This document shows positions 20,052 through 31,663 of a stretch of DNA of 64,000 nucleotides, piece after piece. Source of the stretch: Oscheius sp. JU75 (lineage: Eukaryota > Nematoda > Chromadorea > Rhabditida > Rhabditidae); assembly GCA_037178855.1 (NCBI GenBank), contig JASJZC010000007.1:6448001-6512000 (forward strand), written 5' to 3'. Numbering within the stretch: position 1 is the stretch's first letter; the number at the start of each line of letters is the position of its first letter. Below the pieces are notes generated by a model. That model did no database searches. It saw only the letters and a list, made by a program, of their open reading frames with translations, and was not told where the DNA came from. The position numbers and the translations under genes were made by a program.

Positions 20052-21833
20052 TCAAACTACGATGTCGTAAATAGGAAGCGGATAAGTTTCGGCATTTTCC
20101 TCGGAAATAACAGGCGGAAATGTTGAGGGAACCGTCACAGGGTCAGGTGCTGTGAAAAAATTCTGAAAATGCATTCGCATCGAGAGGGCAAACTGCTGAT
20201 CCAGGAGTGATTCCCAAATACGAATCGCGTCCTCGTCCACCTCTTGCCTCACATCACTGAAAATAGAAACGAAGCTAATTTGATGGAAAGGTCTTACACA
20301 ATTTTTCCAATAGCTGTTTTTCTTTTCGTAATCTCAAAGATGAAGTAGGGCTTCGCGACCTGATATACCAACAAATGCTCAGAAGGGGAGATCTTGTACG
20401 AAAAGACTGTCTCTTTAAGATATTTATGCGTTTCAGTTTTGGAAACATATGACTCGTTCTTCTGAAAACAATACGTTAACTGTCAATTCATATTCATACC
20501 ATGTACTTTAGTTGACAGGTGGTTGCTGTGCAAGAGTCCAATACTTCACAGGCATCGTCAGATAGCTCCGGCGAAAAGTTTTCGACAATTTTAGGAACAT
20601 TTGTTGCCTTTGCCATGATGACACGTGTTTTTACCTGGAACCTCACATTTCTGAGGAGCTTCTGTAAGCGTATACCACCAAAACAGAGAAGTACTGAAAG
20701 CTTACCGGGAAAGCAACTGTACTGAAAGAATGTGTCCTTGCAGCAGCTGCCGATGTATGTTTCAGGTTTGGAGGGAAAAGCTCTTTCAATTTGGTGGTAG
20801 TCTCTTCAGGTATACGGAGGAAGTGCCCTAAATCTAAGATCACACATTTGACCTAGAGAGACCAACCTTTATTATAGTTTTTCTTCGCAGCCCCATTCAG
20901 CATTTTCAACTCTTCCGCCAGCTTGAACTCCACATATTCAGAGAACTGAATAGATAATGTCTCGACGATTTTTTGTATGTCCCGCGTGGTAATACTTCTT
21001 CCTGTTGTGGCCCAGTAGCTGAAAGAGGGTGTCTGATCTCAATTGCTACGTACTTTAAAGTGACCAAAGATTGGGATTTTGGGCTTTCTTTTAGTTTCTG
21101 TTTTTTCACACGGAGCCAGTAAGTTGTATGGGTAAAACATACTCAGACTCTGACTAACTAAAATATTTAATCAGGGAATGGAGTTATTGAAAATGACTAA
21201 GTCGTACCTGTTTTGTCTGCGCAAGTACACTTGTTTCAAACGGAAGCGAGTTCGAGCAAAGGCCATGGCATATACATAGAAATCGGGACCAATAGAGGCA
21301 CAACTGAACTTCATCAAGTTCAGCCAGCCGTAGACACCTTTGTCATACTGAAAATGATAGAAATTGCAAAAAAGAAAACTAAGTTTACCTTGAAATCATT
21401 CTCAGAAATAGAGCCGTACTTGAAATGAAGGCAATTTCCTAGCTCTTCCTTAATCATGGGAACAGGAATCCACGGTCGCTTTTTGATGTCGCCCAAATGC
21501 TCATCCATTGGTATTTTTGTATAGTTTTCCAGCTGAGAACGATGAATCCTGCATAAAATATAAACATATAACAGTTAGATCCTACACTCCAACTCGAAAG
21601 AATGTGTCGTTTGTTGCATCCTGCATTGGTACTATTTTTGAAGATCCAGTATTAGCTACTGAGAGGAAATAAGTATAGTTGAGTTCAGTTGAAATGAACC
21701 TCCCTAAGTACCATGCTACACTTTAAAACTAACAATCTTTACCATATTGTGCGTCTTTTAAGATTCGTTCAGCTTTTGGAGGACGTTTGGTGAGAACAAA
21801 TGTACATAGAGGTAGAAGAAGGAGCGATTTCAT
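20052..21833 (-). CDS. Unrecognised protein, multi-exon
   Basis: I do not recognise this protein. The model starts at 21833 with a hydrophobic N-terminus (MKSLLLLPLCTFVLTKRPPK) and runs through many short exons to the stop at 20052-20054. Readable parts in order: KIVPMQDATNDTFFRVG; IHRSQLENYTKIPMDEHLGD and KRPWIPVPMIKEELGNCLH; GVYGWLNLMKFSCASIG; FYPYNLLAPCEKTE; YWATTGRSITTRDIQKIV; FLRIPEETTTKLKELFPPNL; an acidic C-terminus ending YPLPIYDIVV. Splice joins in the middle (around 21.0-21.2 kb) need unusual acceptors and are less sure. A competing start at 21957 in another frame (MEQQRVPMTVFIERF) stays open for 62 codons and cannot be excluded. I saw no catalytic motif. No function is proposed. 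Confidence 0.55.
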
Positions 21834-22735
21834 GAAGACGCCAAAAGGGAGTGGACAATCCCCTTATGTAGACTTCTTCTTTGTGATTCACGGTTGATTC
21901 CAGCAAACAGACAAAGCGCTCGATAAATACGGTCATCGGAACTCTCTGCTGTTCCATTTTTGGACCGTAAGGGACCAGATAACATTTTTGTAGTTCGCTT
22001 TTTATTGCGAAGGAAAGTATTGCTTGCTTGCCAGCTACATTCTCTTTTGAATATCAGGAAACAGTTAGCTGGTCCTTAAGAAGTTCTTAGTACGACTATA
22101 AACCCCTTGGTAAAAGCTATTTCTTCTATTACTTTTTTTATTACGGAAAAGAGATTACTATCTCTTTTCCGTAAAAAAGAAGCAATATCTCTGGAAATAA
22201 ATGACATTGTCAGTTGATGCCACCCTATCATTTCTGAAGAAGGACGGGAGCGTATTCTCCCGTGAAGGTCTAGACAAGGCTTCTACTCTGACTGCCAGTC
22301 CAGACTAGATGTAAACAAACAACAACCCGTTTTGGACAGCAAACATGATAACTTCTTCAATATCTCATTGTTGTCTAGAAGAGGGAAAGAAACACTCTAG
22401 ATTGGTCTCAGTAGCTGCAACTGCAAATCAGCTGATCGACAGCTGACGATTACCACGCCAGAGAGAAATTCATGCGTTCTCCGCGGTGCCAAATCACGTT
22501 TCGCAAGACGTTATCTCCGCACTTCGGGCACTTTTGTTGTTCATTCGGATGTTTGTGTTAAATGATTCTCTGTTGAACACCCTTGTTTTGCCTCGGCTCT
22601 CCAGACGAGGCTCTCCCTCATCTAGAAGAGACGCAGACGACGAGGGGTTGGACGAGAGCCAAGAGCGCGCCCCCCACGCGATGCGTATGCGAGGCGCTTC
22701 GCCACAGTCGCCAGTGCGGTAGAATAGAGCGCGCT
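21834..22735. other. Divergent intergenic region
   Basis: Spacer between two divergent unrecognised genes. It contains a strong hairpin at 22141-22174 and A/T runs. I see no further exon. Confidence 0.45.
22141..22174. repeat. Perfect inverted repeat, 15-bp arms, 4-nt loop
   Basis: Arm TTACGGAAAAGAGAT, loop TACT, then the exact reverse complement. The outer T/A runs extend the pairing imperfectly. It lies in the divergent intergenic region. Confidence 0.85.
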
Positions 22736-23366
22736 ATGTTGGCGCCAATTATTACTAAGGACATGAAATTATTTCCTACACGACCTCTGCCCTCCCACAT
22801 CAAGAATGTTCGTAGTAGAGCTCAGTCGCTAGACCAAGTTTCTGCTCTCCAGAAAGCTGGATGTATTAATTGCCGAGTCGTTCCCGTCCGGCCGAGGAGT
22901 TCTCAGTCGACGGGCAACTTGCCGTCCTCAGTCACTCGCAGCCCCCCATCCGGGTCTGCCAGGAAAACGACTCTATCTTCTATACAAGAAGGTGTGGAGC
23001 TAAGTGATCGCGTCGATGCTTCCTGTTCTCTGAATTCGTGAGTTTCCTCCTATTCCTTTTGCATGGTTTTTCCTATAACACTCTCACATCCCGCTTTGCT
23101 AACCAATTCTCTCCAGACTTGACTCTTCCTCTAAAAATGGACTATCTGGGCCGGTGAAGAAAATGACTCCCTCTCAAGCAGCCAAAATTGATGCGGCTAA
23201 GAAGAGCAAACTCTCAACAGGCAGCTCGTCTGATTCGGCTTCTGATGACGGCAGCGAGAGAAAGGAGAACAAAAAGAGGAAAAGCGTCGTCAAGTGGATA
23301 ACTTCAGCTTTTCGAAAAAGCTCAAAAGAGGACGATAGCGAGAATATGAGCACGATATCCAGCTAG
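22736..23366 (+). CDS. Small basic Ser-rich protein, unrecognised
   Basis: Two-exon model: 22736-23038 and about 23119-23366, joined at TC|A across an intron ending CTCTCCAG. The product is about 180 residues, starts MLAPIITKDMKLFPTRPLPS and is Ser/Lys-rich. It has a central low-complexity part (SGSARKTTLSSIQEG) and a C-terminal Ser/Asp/Lys stretch followed by KSVVKWITSAFRKSSKEDD. It looks largely disordered, with one amphipathic basic helix near the end, and shows no recognisable domain, signal peptide or membrane segment. The TAG is followed directly by GTGAGT, so a 3' UTR intron is possible. The first exon is G+C-rich. Not recognised; no function proposed. Confidence 0.6.
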
Positions 23367-24644
23367 GTGAGTAACTGTCTGTTTAACAAGTTTTTTTCCT
23401 TCTTTTGAAATAATAACTTATCCAAAACGCACTCTGAACTGATGAAACTAAAATCGTATCAGTGACAATTCCTTCCTTTTTCGGGGTTGTTATGAGGGAA
23501 ACGTTCAGAAATGACCGATATTGACACATTTTTTTTCAGCGATCAGTGCTCGGATACCACCCCGTTGTTCCCGCATTAAAGTGAGTTCAAGTTTCGGTTG
23601 TCTAAATTTGGCGTTCTCGAAGTGACCGAAATGTGTCCACCTGTGCAAACTTTATTATGCGTACACTCGCCTTTTGACGTTGCCCAGTGCCAGACCTCTA
23701 ATCACTTTGGCACGTCTGAGCATTGAAATTTTAACCCTTATTTGTTTGGCATCTGTGGTCATCACGATGTACATATTGCAGGATGCTTCAAACTCACCAC
23801 TGTGATTTAACTATGGGCCATGCTTCTAACGTGTGATACTCTTTTCCGTGAAGAATACGTGCATAAATTTAGTCCACATCAATAGTATTATTCCCCCCAG
23901 CTAGTCATTCCTGAAACCTAGTCACATCATGTAGCTCTGTAAATATTTTCTCCCTATTCTAATCTGTCGCCCTCTTTCAAATATCTAGCCATATTCTGTC
24001 CTTGGCGACGGTGCACAAGCCGTCACGCTGGTCGAGAGTCAAAAGAGGATACTCTCAATTCGTTTTCGAGAAAATCCCGACCAAGTGATCCTCTTTTAAT
24101 CCTCGACCACCCAACCAAAATTGTTATTTGATACGATTGTATGTGGTGGTCACACAATGAATAAGTTATTTGTCTAGACCCTTGTGCGTTTTTCTGCAAT
24201 CCGGCAGAATTAGACTGATAGCCTAAAGCATGTAGTGCATAAGTTGTCCATGTCATGATGTCAAAGGAAAGATAGACGCCGCCCACAAGGGGGAAGACTT
24301 TGGGGGAGCGTTCACTTAACAATGCAGCTCTATGTATGACCGGAAGTTTCTTACAGAAAAAGAGAAGCGCTGCTTAAAACATAGTGTACGTAATCCAGAT
24401 TTACTACTTTCTGGTATTTATGCCGAAGAGGAGAATTTTCTTCCAAAAAGAAGAACAACAAGGAAACTCATGATGATCTTTCGTTAGGTAATCAGCGAAT
24501 ACGAGACTTTAAGAATTTATTCACACAGGGTTTAGGTGTCTCTACCGGAGGGAAACAGAACAAAGAGAGGGATGACACACGTGGTGAGAAAAAGAAGGCA
24601 GTTCAAGAGCATTATGCGTACCCTATATTAAGAATTAGAAATGT
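23367..24644. other. Intergenic region with 3' UTRs
   Basis: Convergent 3' ends. A possible UTR exon begins after TTTTTTTTCAG near 23540. A TTTATT at 24516-24521 could be the poly(A) signal of the minus-strand gene that follows. Nothing coding was seen. Confidence 0.4.
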
Positions 24645-26141
24645 TCAAGCCTTTTGGAGCTCGTCTGAATAGCCTTGACCGCGAATGCACATGTAGATCC
24701 CCAAAGCGAACATAAGGAAAAATCCGGCTCCGACGAAGGCGGCTTGAACGATGAGCTCGGTGTTGTCGGGCTCGAACTCGATGTCGATCAGTTCCTCAAC
24801 CTGAAAAAACTGTTCTGTTCCAAATTTTTACGGGTGTCAAAAGACTGAAATCATCTTTTTAGCACACACTTGCTGAATCACAAGGTCTATTGAAAGCACC
24901 GGCAAAATGTGAAAACAAGCACTCGCGATACTTGATTTCACAATGTGCAAACGTTGGAATCTCATTGAGCGATCGGCAAAAACATGATGGGTGTAATGGT
25001 TAGCTTTTCTTAAAGTCTGGGCCACCAATTCGAGACATTTTTTTTTTTGCAACACCCGCTCTTTTCAAATGGCACTCTTCCCGCACATTAGTGAGCAAAT
25101 TTGCAGGCCTGGTCGCCGATAAGTATTCTGTTCAAGGGTCAAACAGCGCACTTTTCTAGACACGTTGCTTTTCTAGAATTTTCATAACTTAAAAGACAAT
25201 ATAAGTTAAAAAAAAATTCTTTGCAAAAGAGGCAAATTTCAATGGGGTTTTTCGTTAAAATGCTTCTTTTTTTCCGACTCTCGGGACCAATGGCTAGCAG
25301 AAGGCAAAAGTTTGCACTAGAAAACCTTAGAAATGTGAGAAAGCGCAGAAGATACAGATAACATTCAATATCTATTTTCGGTTTTCACTTAGTTCCGAAG
25401 CAAGCAAGAACGCTTTCTTTTGTTTTTGTAAGGGTCTCGACTATCTGAAACGGTGAGCTATTTGCACCGGCTACTCAAATAGTGCGGGGGTTTCACCCTC
25501 ATCTACCGAGGAAACTCACATATTTGATTTCCTCAACATCGAGATCGGCAATCTTGTCGAGGTGACCCATAGCCTTCAGACGAGTGACGATGGTCTTCAC
25601 ATCGATAAAGTCGTCCTCCTCGAAGGGCATCTCGGTCTCGTTGTTGTCCTTGTTCAGAATGGCAAACTGGACGATTAACTTGTCTTCGGTTCCCTCACAA
25701 CTGGCACGGAGAATAATTATGTCGTCCTAATAAGTTTTGAATCTAATGAACAGATGTGACAAACTTCTTCAACTCTTAGGGACGTGGCGATGGTCTCCTT
25801 GAACTGATCCTCAGGGAAGTCATCGTGTCCGTCATTCTCATCAAGGTTGAATTCCACCGAAACAGCAGAGAAGGTGAAATCTTCGTCATCTTGGTCATCA
25901 ATTAGATTGTTGCAAGACTGCTCGGGAACGGAGTTCTCCTGAAAGATATTTTCAAACACTACAGCGTTAGACCAACATCTAAGGCTGAAACGGCACAGAC
26001 ACATTTGTGTTCTTCGCTGTCGGCGTTACAGACCTGAAAAGATCTTGGTACAAACAGAGACTCAATGGCAACCTGGTGATTTTCCATGGGGCAGATGGAG
26101 GCCAGAGCCAGTGGCAAGAGCACTGCCCAAGAAAGATGCAT
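24645..26141 (-). CDS. Acidic single-pass membrane protein, unrecognised
   Basis: About 230 residues in four exons. The start at 26141 opens a signal peptide (MHLSWAVLLPLALASICP). The ectodomain has four or more cysteines (CNADSEEHKCVC, CNNL, RASCEG) and is very acidic (DENDGHDDFPEDQF, PFEEDDFIDV). The last exon (24645-24800) encodes a membrane segment (LIVQAAFVGAGFFLMFALGI) and a short tail ending SDELQKA. Topology is therefore predicted type I: signal peptide, lumenal or extracellular acidic domain, one membrane span, short cytosolic tail. The last intron, 24801-25519, is 719 bp, unusually long here. I do not recognise the family. A role in the secretory pathway or at the cell surface is inferred only from topology. 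Confidence 0.75.
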
Positions 26142-27171
26142 TCTGGAAAATGAGACTGTAAGTTAAGGACCTCTGTAGCACAACAAGATGTCAAAAATCT
26201 GAAGAGGGGACGCATTTGACGAAACACTGAAGAGAAGGGCGGTTGTTAGGTTAAGAGCAGGCAGCGCTCGGTGTTTAGATAGCGCCGGCATCTTCTCGAC
26301 TCGAGAGCTCGGAACATCGCTGTCGATTCTGTGGATGGCATTACGTAAATGTCTTTGGTGTACAAGTAACATAAAACAGTTCTCTTAAACTTCGTACCTT
26401 AAACTGTTAAATGAGCCAATGGGTTCGTGAATGTTGAAAGCAAGATATCGTTAATGGTCGCATGCGATGGAAAATAGCTTTCGGTTAGGGTTGGTGTTTG
26501 AAATAGTCCAAAAATCCAAAAATGCAGCCTAGTTCCACGCTTCCATCAAAATCTGAAATAATGGTTCAGTTTTGCTAGGCAGCCACGAAAAAGGTGAAAC
26601 ATCGATTTAGCTACAAAGAAGTCAGGAAGCTAAACTCTACGTAGGACATACTTCCAAGTGGCTAGCTCAAACATGCTCGACGAGTGTTAACATTGAGTAA
26701 GAGAGTTCGAGCTGTACCGAAGACGAAGCAACATCTCAATAAAATATTCATTTGGCTATACATGTAGTACGAACCATTGATATGTTCCTTATCAAAGAAA
26801 AGGAGAGAGAAAATCTTACAAAATATAGAAGAGATGTCCTATCTTTCTACAAGGGAGCTTGACTAGAGGCACTCAGCGATTCAGCAAGGGAAAATAGAAA
26901 ACTATACGGAGCAGTAACATGGGTACAATATCACATGGAACGGGTTAAACATTATTTACGGAAGAAGTGAATTAGACAATTCTACAGCTGGAGCTGTAGA
27001 ATTCATGTTTTTGGTGAATAGATAAAAGGGGACGGAGTATCTAAATTCTAAAGGGGGTCGAAGTGAGCAGGCTTGTGGCAGTGCGGCGCTGCTAACGCGG
27101 GAAAATGACACTCTGCATTGTCTCGAGGCCCTGGATCGGTATTTTATAGTTAGAGCAAACTGGAAAAAACC
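26142..27171. other. Non-coding spacer with a 12-bp palindrome
   Basis: No convincing exon. AATTCTACAGCT, GG and the exact reverse complement form a hairpin at 26978-27003. The first part presumably carries the promoter of the acidic membrane protein gene. Confidence 0.45.
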
Positions 27172-29525
27172 TTAATCGTCCTCGCGAGGGTCGATATAGT
27201 CCTCGTGGTCCGGATCGCGGTACTCGGTGAAACGGCTCGTAATAGGTCGGTTTCTGAAAACATTATTGTTTTTGTATCTGGATAGTATTTAAGTGGGGAT
27301 TGAAAGATTTTGTGCAACTTGTATTGAAGTTGGATTGTTAACAATAGTGTGTTTAAGAAGTTTGATTTTCTTTACCTGCGATCCCACTCAATTTGCTTGA
27401 TTCTTCTAAAAAGTTTTTAGGTAAGATGGTTACAAAAAGCAGGTATCCTAACCTGTTGATGCTCTCCAAACTAATAGGATTGCTATCGCGAACTTCCTTT
27501 CCAAGACTCTCGAAACGCTGCTCCCAGAACTTTGGAGTTCGAAGAGCTGCGCTCAAAAATGATGAGTTGTTGCTACGCCAATCCGTATCTCCCTTCGTGA
27601 ACATGTATCCGGATAGCGGAGCCGATCCCTTTCCAGTAACCTCGCCGACAAGCTTCGATTCCCATTCTTGAGGCCTAAAGCTTCCCATGGTATCTAGAAA
27701 GGTTGTTTTCATACCTCCGCGGTACGTATTTTCCTTCCGGCCTTTTAAACATGTTGACGGAATGCTGAAGGTCAAAGTCAAAGTAGTCAGGATCATCTCT
27801 GTTAGGACGCGAGTAGTAAGGGCGAGGTGTGTACATCTTGAAATATTTGTGTGATGTGTCATGATTAGCAATTACGGAAAAATCGTAGTCATCCTTCTCA
27901 GAGGCAGATCCGGAGGCTGGTTCCGGAGCGCGACGAAATTCTTTCATCGTGTAGCTCCTAGTAGCAGCTGACAGTGGAAGCGACTTCAGAAGTCTGAAGA
28001 ACAGTTCACAATGGTAATGGTAGTGAACAAACCTAGATTCTACTTCTCTGGCGATGTCTTCATATCGAGATTCGATTCCCTGAGAAAGTGAAACAGCAGG
28101 TGCAGCATATGGCCCGGAGCCAGCTGAAAACGTTTTGAAACTAGTGGTGGTACACGCTAACAAGCAAAGACGTTACTCATCGAGCCAGAAGACATTAATC
28201 GAGAACGGTCGGATATTGACGGCATGGTAATACTGCTAGCCGATCTGAAAATCACCCCTAACCACAAAAATGCCGAGTTACCTTATGCTGGGTACAAATC
28301 CAGTATCTGATTGGAGATGACGGAACGGACTGGAGTCATCCCTTCGACGGCGAGGCCGCGAGAGAGTATTTTCCAGGAACTCCTGCTCGTCTTTAGTCCG
28401 CTCAACAGTTCTCTTGGCCTGAAAGACAAAAATAACAGATGAGAAACGAAAAGCAATGGACGTGATAGCCGGGATCCCGCAGCCATATCTTATCACATTG
28501 ATCTGGGACATCCCCTGATCAAGTTTTTCATACTCAATGCACGGCGTTCTCTATTTCTGTTGAAGCTGACCTTGTGATAAGAGTCTGTGACGCTTTCTTG
28601 TAAGTTCTTCCATGCTGGCTTTCTGTCCTCCGACAGCTCCGCGAGTCTGTCATCAAAATCTATCCTCTTGAAAGGTGGCGGATTTCTGGGATAGACTGGT
28701 ACACTGAAACTTCTTTAGTTTTCTTACTTCATCACGCATTGTCACATGTCCGCGTTTTTCTTGACAAATCGGCACTTTATTGCGGTTTTCTTGTTGCCGC
28801 GCTGTTTGCGTACTATGAGTGGCGTAGGCCGGATCGGCTAGGATTTCAGGAATTCGATCGATTCCGATTTGGCTGCTGCACCTACTCAAAAGCATGTGTA
28901 GTCTCCCTTGAGTTGAGAGAAGTTAGTACCCTCTTTTGATGTAATGTTGCACTTTCCCTTCGAAAGAGCTTCTCGGTTTGTGGCGGCTCAGGGACATTTC
29001 ACACGTCATAATTAACACCACATTTCATGGTGTGGAAAACATTGTCTAGGCTAACTAACGTCAGAAAAAAGCCCAATATGACACTAAGAACATGTGATTC
29101 TTGTTAGGCACAATTTGGGTTAAGTGCTTTACTACGAGGACAACGTCGACAGGCACTCAAAGCCGGCCTATACAACTACGCAATGGCACCGTGAGAGAAA
29201 TGAAAAGGACAAACCTAGATACTGAAAAAGCTCCGCTATCTGGGCTAGCTGATCTGCTCCTAAGGATCCCTAAACCAGCATTGGGAGAGATGGGACGCAG
29301 TGTGGCCGGCACGGACGACTTCATACCAAGCAGTTCCATTGACTCGGCTACCAGAGCTGCAGAGGCATCAGACATTCTGGTCGACCTCTTAATTGACAAG
29401 TTTTATTTACGCATAACAGCTGTTGGCACCTGAACGATCTCTGACGGCTCCACCGAAATTTTTGGAACAGACGGGACCGACGCGGGTGTGATTGCGTCAT
29501 CTTTCCCTTCCTCTGGTTCAGTCAT
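27172..29525 (-). CDS. Basic/acidic structural-type protein with a 30-nt exon, unrecognised
   Basis: I do not recognise this gene with confidence. The model starts at 29525 (MTEPEEGKDDAITPASVPSV), with exon 2 at 29215-29375 after a 42-nt intron and exon 3 about 500 bp further on (VPVYPRNPPPFKRIDFDDRL). Then come KDEQEFLENTLSRPRRRRDD, a Ser-rich segment (SISDRSRLMSSGS), SRYEDIAREVESRLLKSLPL, a Tyr/Pro/Asp-rich part (KMYTPRPYYSRPNRDDPDYF), EWESKLVGEVTGKGSAPLSG, a 30-nt microexon at 27376-27405 (IKQIEWDR) and the tail TEYRDPDHEDYIDPREDD. All exons join in frame. There are no signal peptide or membrane segments. The highly charged, Tyr-rich, domain-free composition resembles filament-associated proteins; a muscle role is only a guess. 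Confidence 0.7.
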
Positions 29526-30562
29526 TACCTCAAATCGAAAAGATTATCCCTGACTTTTAGCAAGAAGGAAGAAAGCTCGAACGATCAATATGCTTGTAGT
29601 GGTTTAAAGTACCCGATAACCGAAGGAGGACGGCTGTTCTTCGACGGATCGATATCACATTTAGAAAAAAAGCTAGAGGGAATGAGGAAAATTTGGATGT
29701 TCTCGTTCCAAGAGAAATTGGCGGCAGATGCTGTAAAAAGCTGTGGGTTGAATGAGTCAAGATTTTAAACAAACTTGGCCACAGAAAATACAACTTTTGC
29801 CCTCCAAAAAGAGTTTTTTGGGACCAAATTGCTTTGGTTGTAGCATTACAAAGTTTCCAAATACAACTTTGTTACAGTAGTCAGTGCTACAAATCTTTAT
29901 AAAAAAACCGATCCGCACGGAAAAACCATAATCGTTAACGAGCTCTGTTAATTTCAATTAAAACCTCCAATTTTAACTTGATAAAATGAGGGAGCGAAAC
30001 ATGGTCGGCGGTGGCGTGGGTTTGTTGTGCGAGCACTGCTCTCGTGCGCTGTAAAGCGCGCTCGGCTCCCAGCGACTTCGTGCCGAACTGCGTGGCCAGC
30101 GCAACTCACAACATACCGGTGGTCTTCCCTCTAACTTTTTGCCACATGTTGAAGCAATTAGGGAATGCAACAAGTTCTTCTAGGAATAAAACTTTGCGAT
30201 AAAGCGCAAAAAATCCAGGAATCTTTTGAGGACTTGCTAAAGCGCGTGCCAAAAGCAAACAGTGAAGTTTACCATCCACTACTATACTTCTGAGAATCTA
30301 GCCGGCTGCAAAGACGACAATATGATCATCATAAATAGTTCATTAGGGATATATGATGTTCAAAACTATACTTTTGTTTGATTTGTGAGATTCGGTGATG
30401 ACGATGTAAGCTCAAAGACTTTCTGGCTTCTCTAAACCGGCATACAACTTGCTGTTTTCCTGGAGAAGAGCCAGAACAGAGGAGGGTCGGGTATGCAGCC
30501 AGTGCCAGGAGGACATGGGCATTCTTCCCTGAACGTCTGTATTGTACAAAACAGTACAGAAA
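29526..30562. other. Non-coding spacer
   Basis: A+T-rich with runs of T and A. No supported exon. The short frames at 29973-30202 show no resemblance to a family. Confidence 0.4.
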
Positions 30563-31584
30563 CTACATTAGGTACTCCTCGTCCATATCCAGGCTTCCGC
30601 AATAGCCTCCGGCCTGGCAGTATTGGGGCTGAAAGGAAGAATCAGAGGGAAGAAAGATGCTAGTATGCACTTCAAACTGTTAGTTGATATCGTTTCGATC
30701 AGTTCAAGATGATTAGCTTTTTAGGGTACACATTCCATCACACTAATCACCGGTCAAAGTTGCAGAAGATTCCGTAATTTGAACTGTCTTTCGCTGGTAG
30801 ACGACCTGGCCATAAGAGGCCATCCCCTGAATAAGCCGCCAATAATTGTGTTCAGATAACAAAGGATATATAAGCCTCGGAAAAGAACAATTTCATACAA
30901 AATCGGTACATACAGGAAAAGATACAAAGGAGATTCTGGTTAACATTGGGTACAGCATTCAAAGGTAGCAAGGAAAACAGAAAAGAGATTATGAACAGAA
31001 AAGGGATACAGGAGGGATAGCAACGTCGTTGTGGACGGAGAAGACAACACACTATTGGTTAGAACAGAGGTTAGAATGCCTCATTTTCGATTTTCTTAAG
31101 TTTTGTTAGACCATATACATCTGGGGGCTTACCAATCCGCAGTAGAAGTGGATGGTGCCGTCAGCATCTTCCGGTCCCTTGACTAGGGAAAGTCCTTCAG
31201 GACAGCGGCAGTGGACAGAGGTCAGGAGACCGCTGATCGAACTGGCGTACTCATCAGGACGAGAACAGACTGGAACAGTTCGCTGTTGGCAGAACTAAAG
31301 TTTGTTTGCATGATCTTTCGATGAACGGCTCCTACCCGGTATTCAGTTCCATCGACAACAGCGGCATATTCCGGTCCCTTAGGGCATTCCTTGAAGTCAG
31401 GGCAGAGACACAGTGAGAATGTGTAGGGGGCATTAAAATACGAGCAGCTTTGCTCAGGAGTGCATATAGCCCGGTTGGGGAAGCCTCTCTGGATAAGAAA
31501 TGAACTGAATCGACTGAAAGAACTCACAAGGACACCAGTAGCTGAAGCGAATATGGCGAGGAGAACGGTAGATAGACCGAACAT
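30563..31584 (-). CDS. Small secreted protein with two related Cys modules
   Basis: About 144 residues, four exons. Start at 31584 with signal peptide MFGLSTVLLAIFASATGVL encoded exactly by exon 1. Mature part with 12 cysteines. Two modules are visible: one with CLCPDFKECPKGPE then VVDGTEYRFC, the other with CRCPEGLSLVKGPE then ADGTIHFYC. They share CxCP, KGPE and DGT-x-aromatic-x-aromatic-C in the same order, so the protein is an internal duplication. The last exon adds QYCQAGGYCGSLD and an acidic end. The intron before it is about 500 bp. Small secreted Cys-rich proteins include protease inhibitors, antimicrobial factors and toxin-like families; I cannot assign it to any of these. TATATAT lies about 73 bp upstream of the ATG. 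Confidence 0.75.
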
Positions 31585-31656
31585 GGTTTCTGAAAGATAA
31601 ATGTAAGATTTTTCAATTAGGAGTAGGCAAGAGAAGAAAATGAAAGTGAAGGTGTG

Positions 31657-31663
31657 TATATAT
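31657..31663 (-). promoter_or_regulatory. TATA-like box of the Cys-rich gene
   Basis: TATATAT 73 bp upstream of the start codon, a spacing that fits a short 5' UTR. Inferred from position only. Confidence 0.4.
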
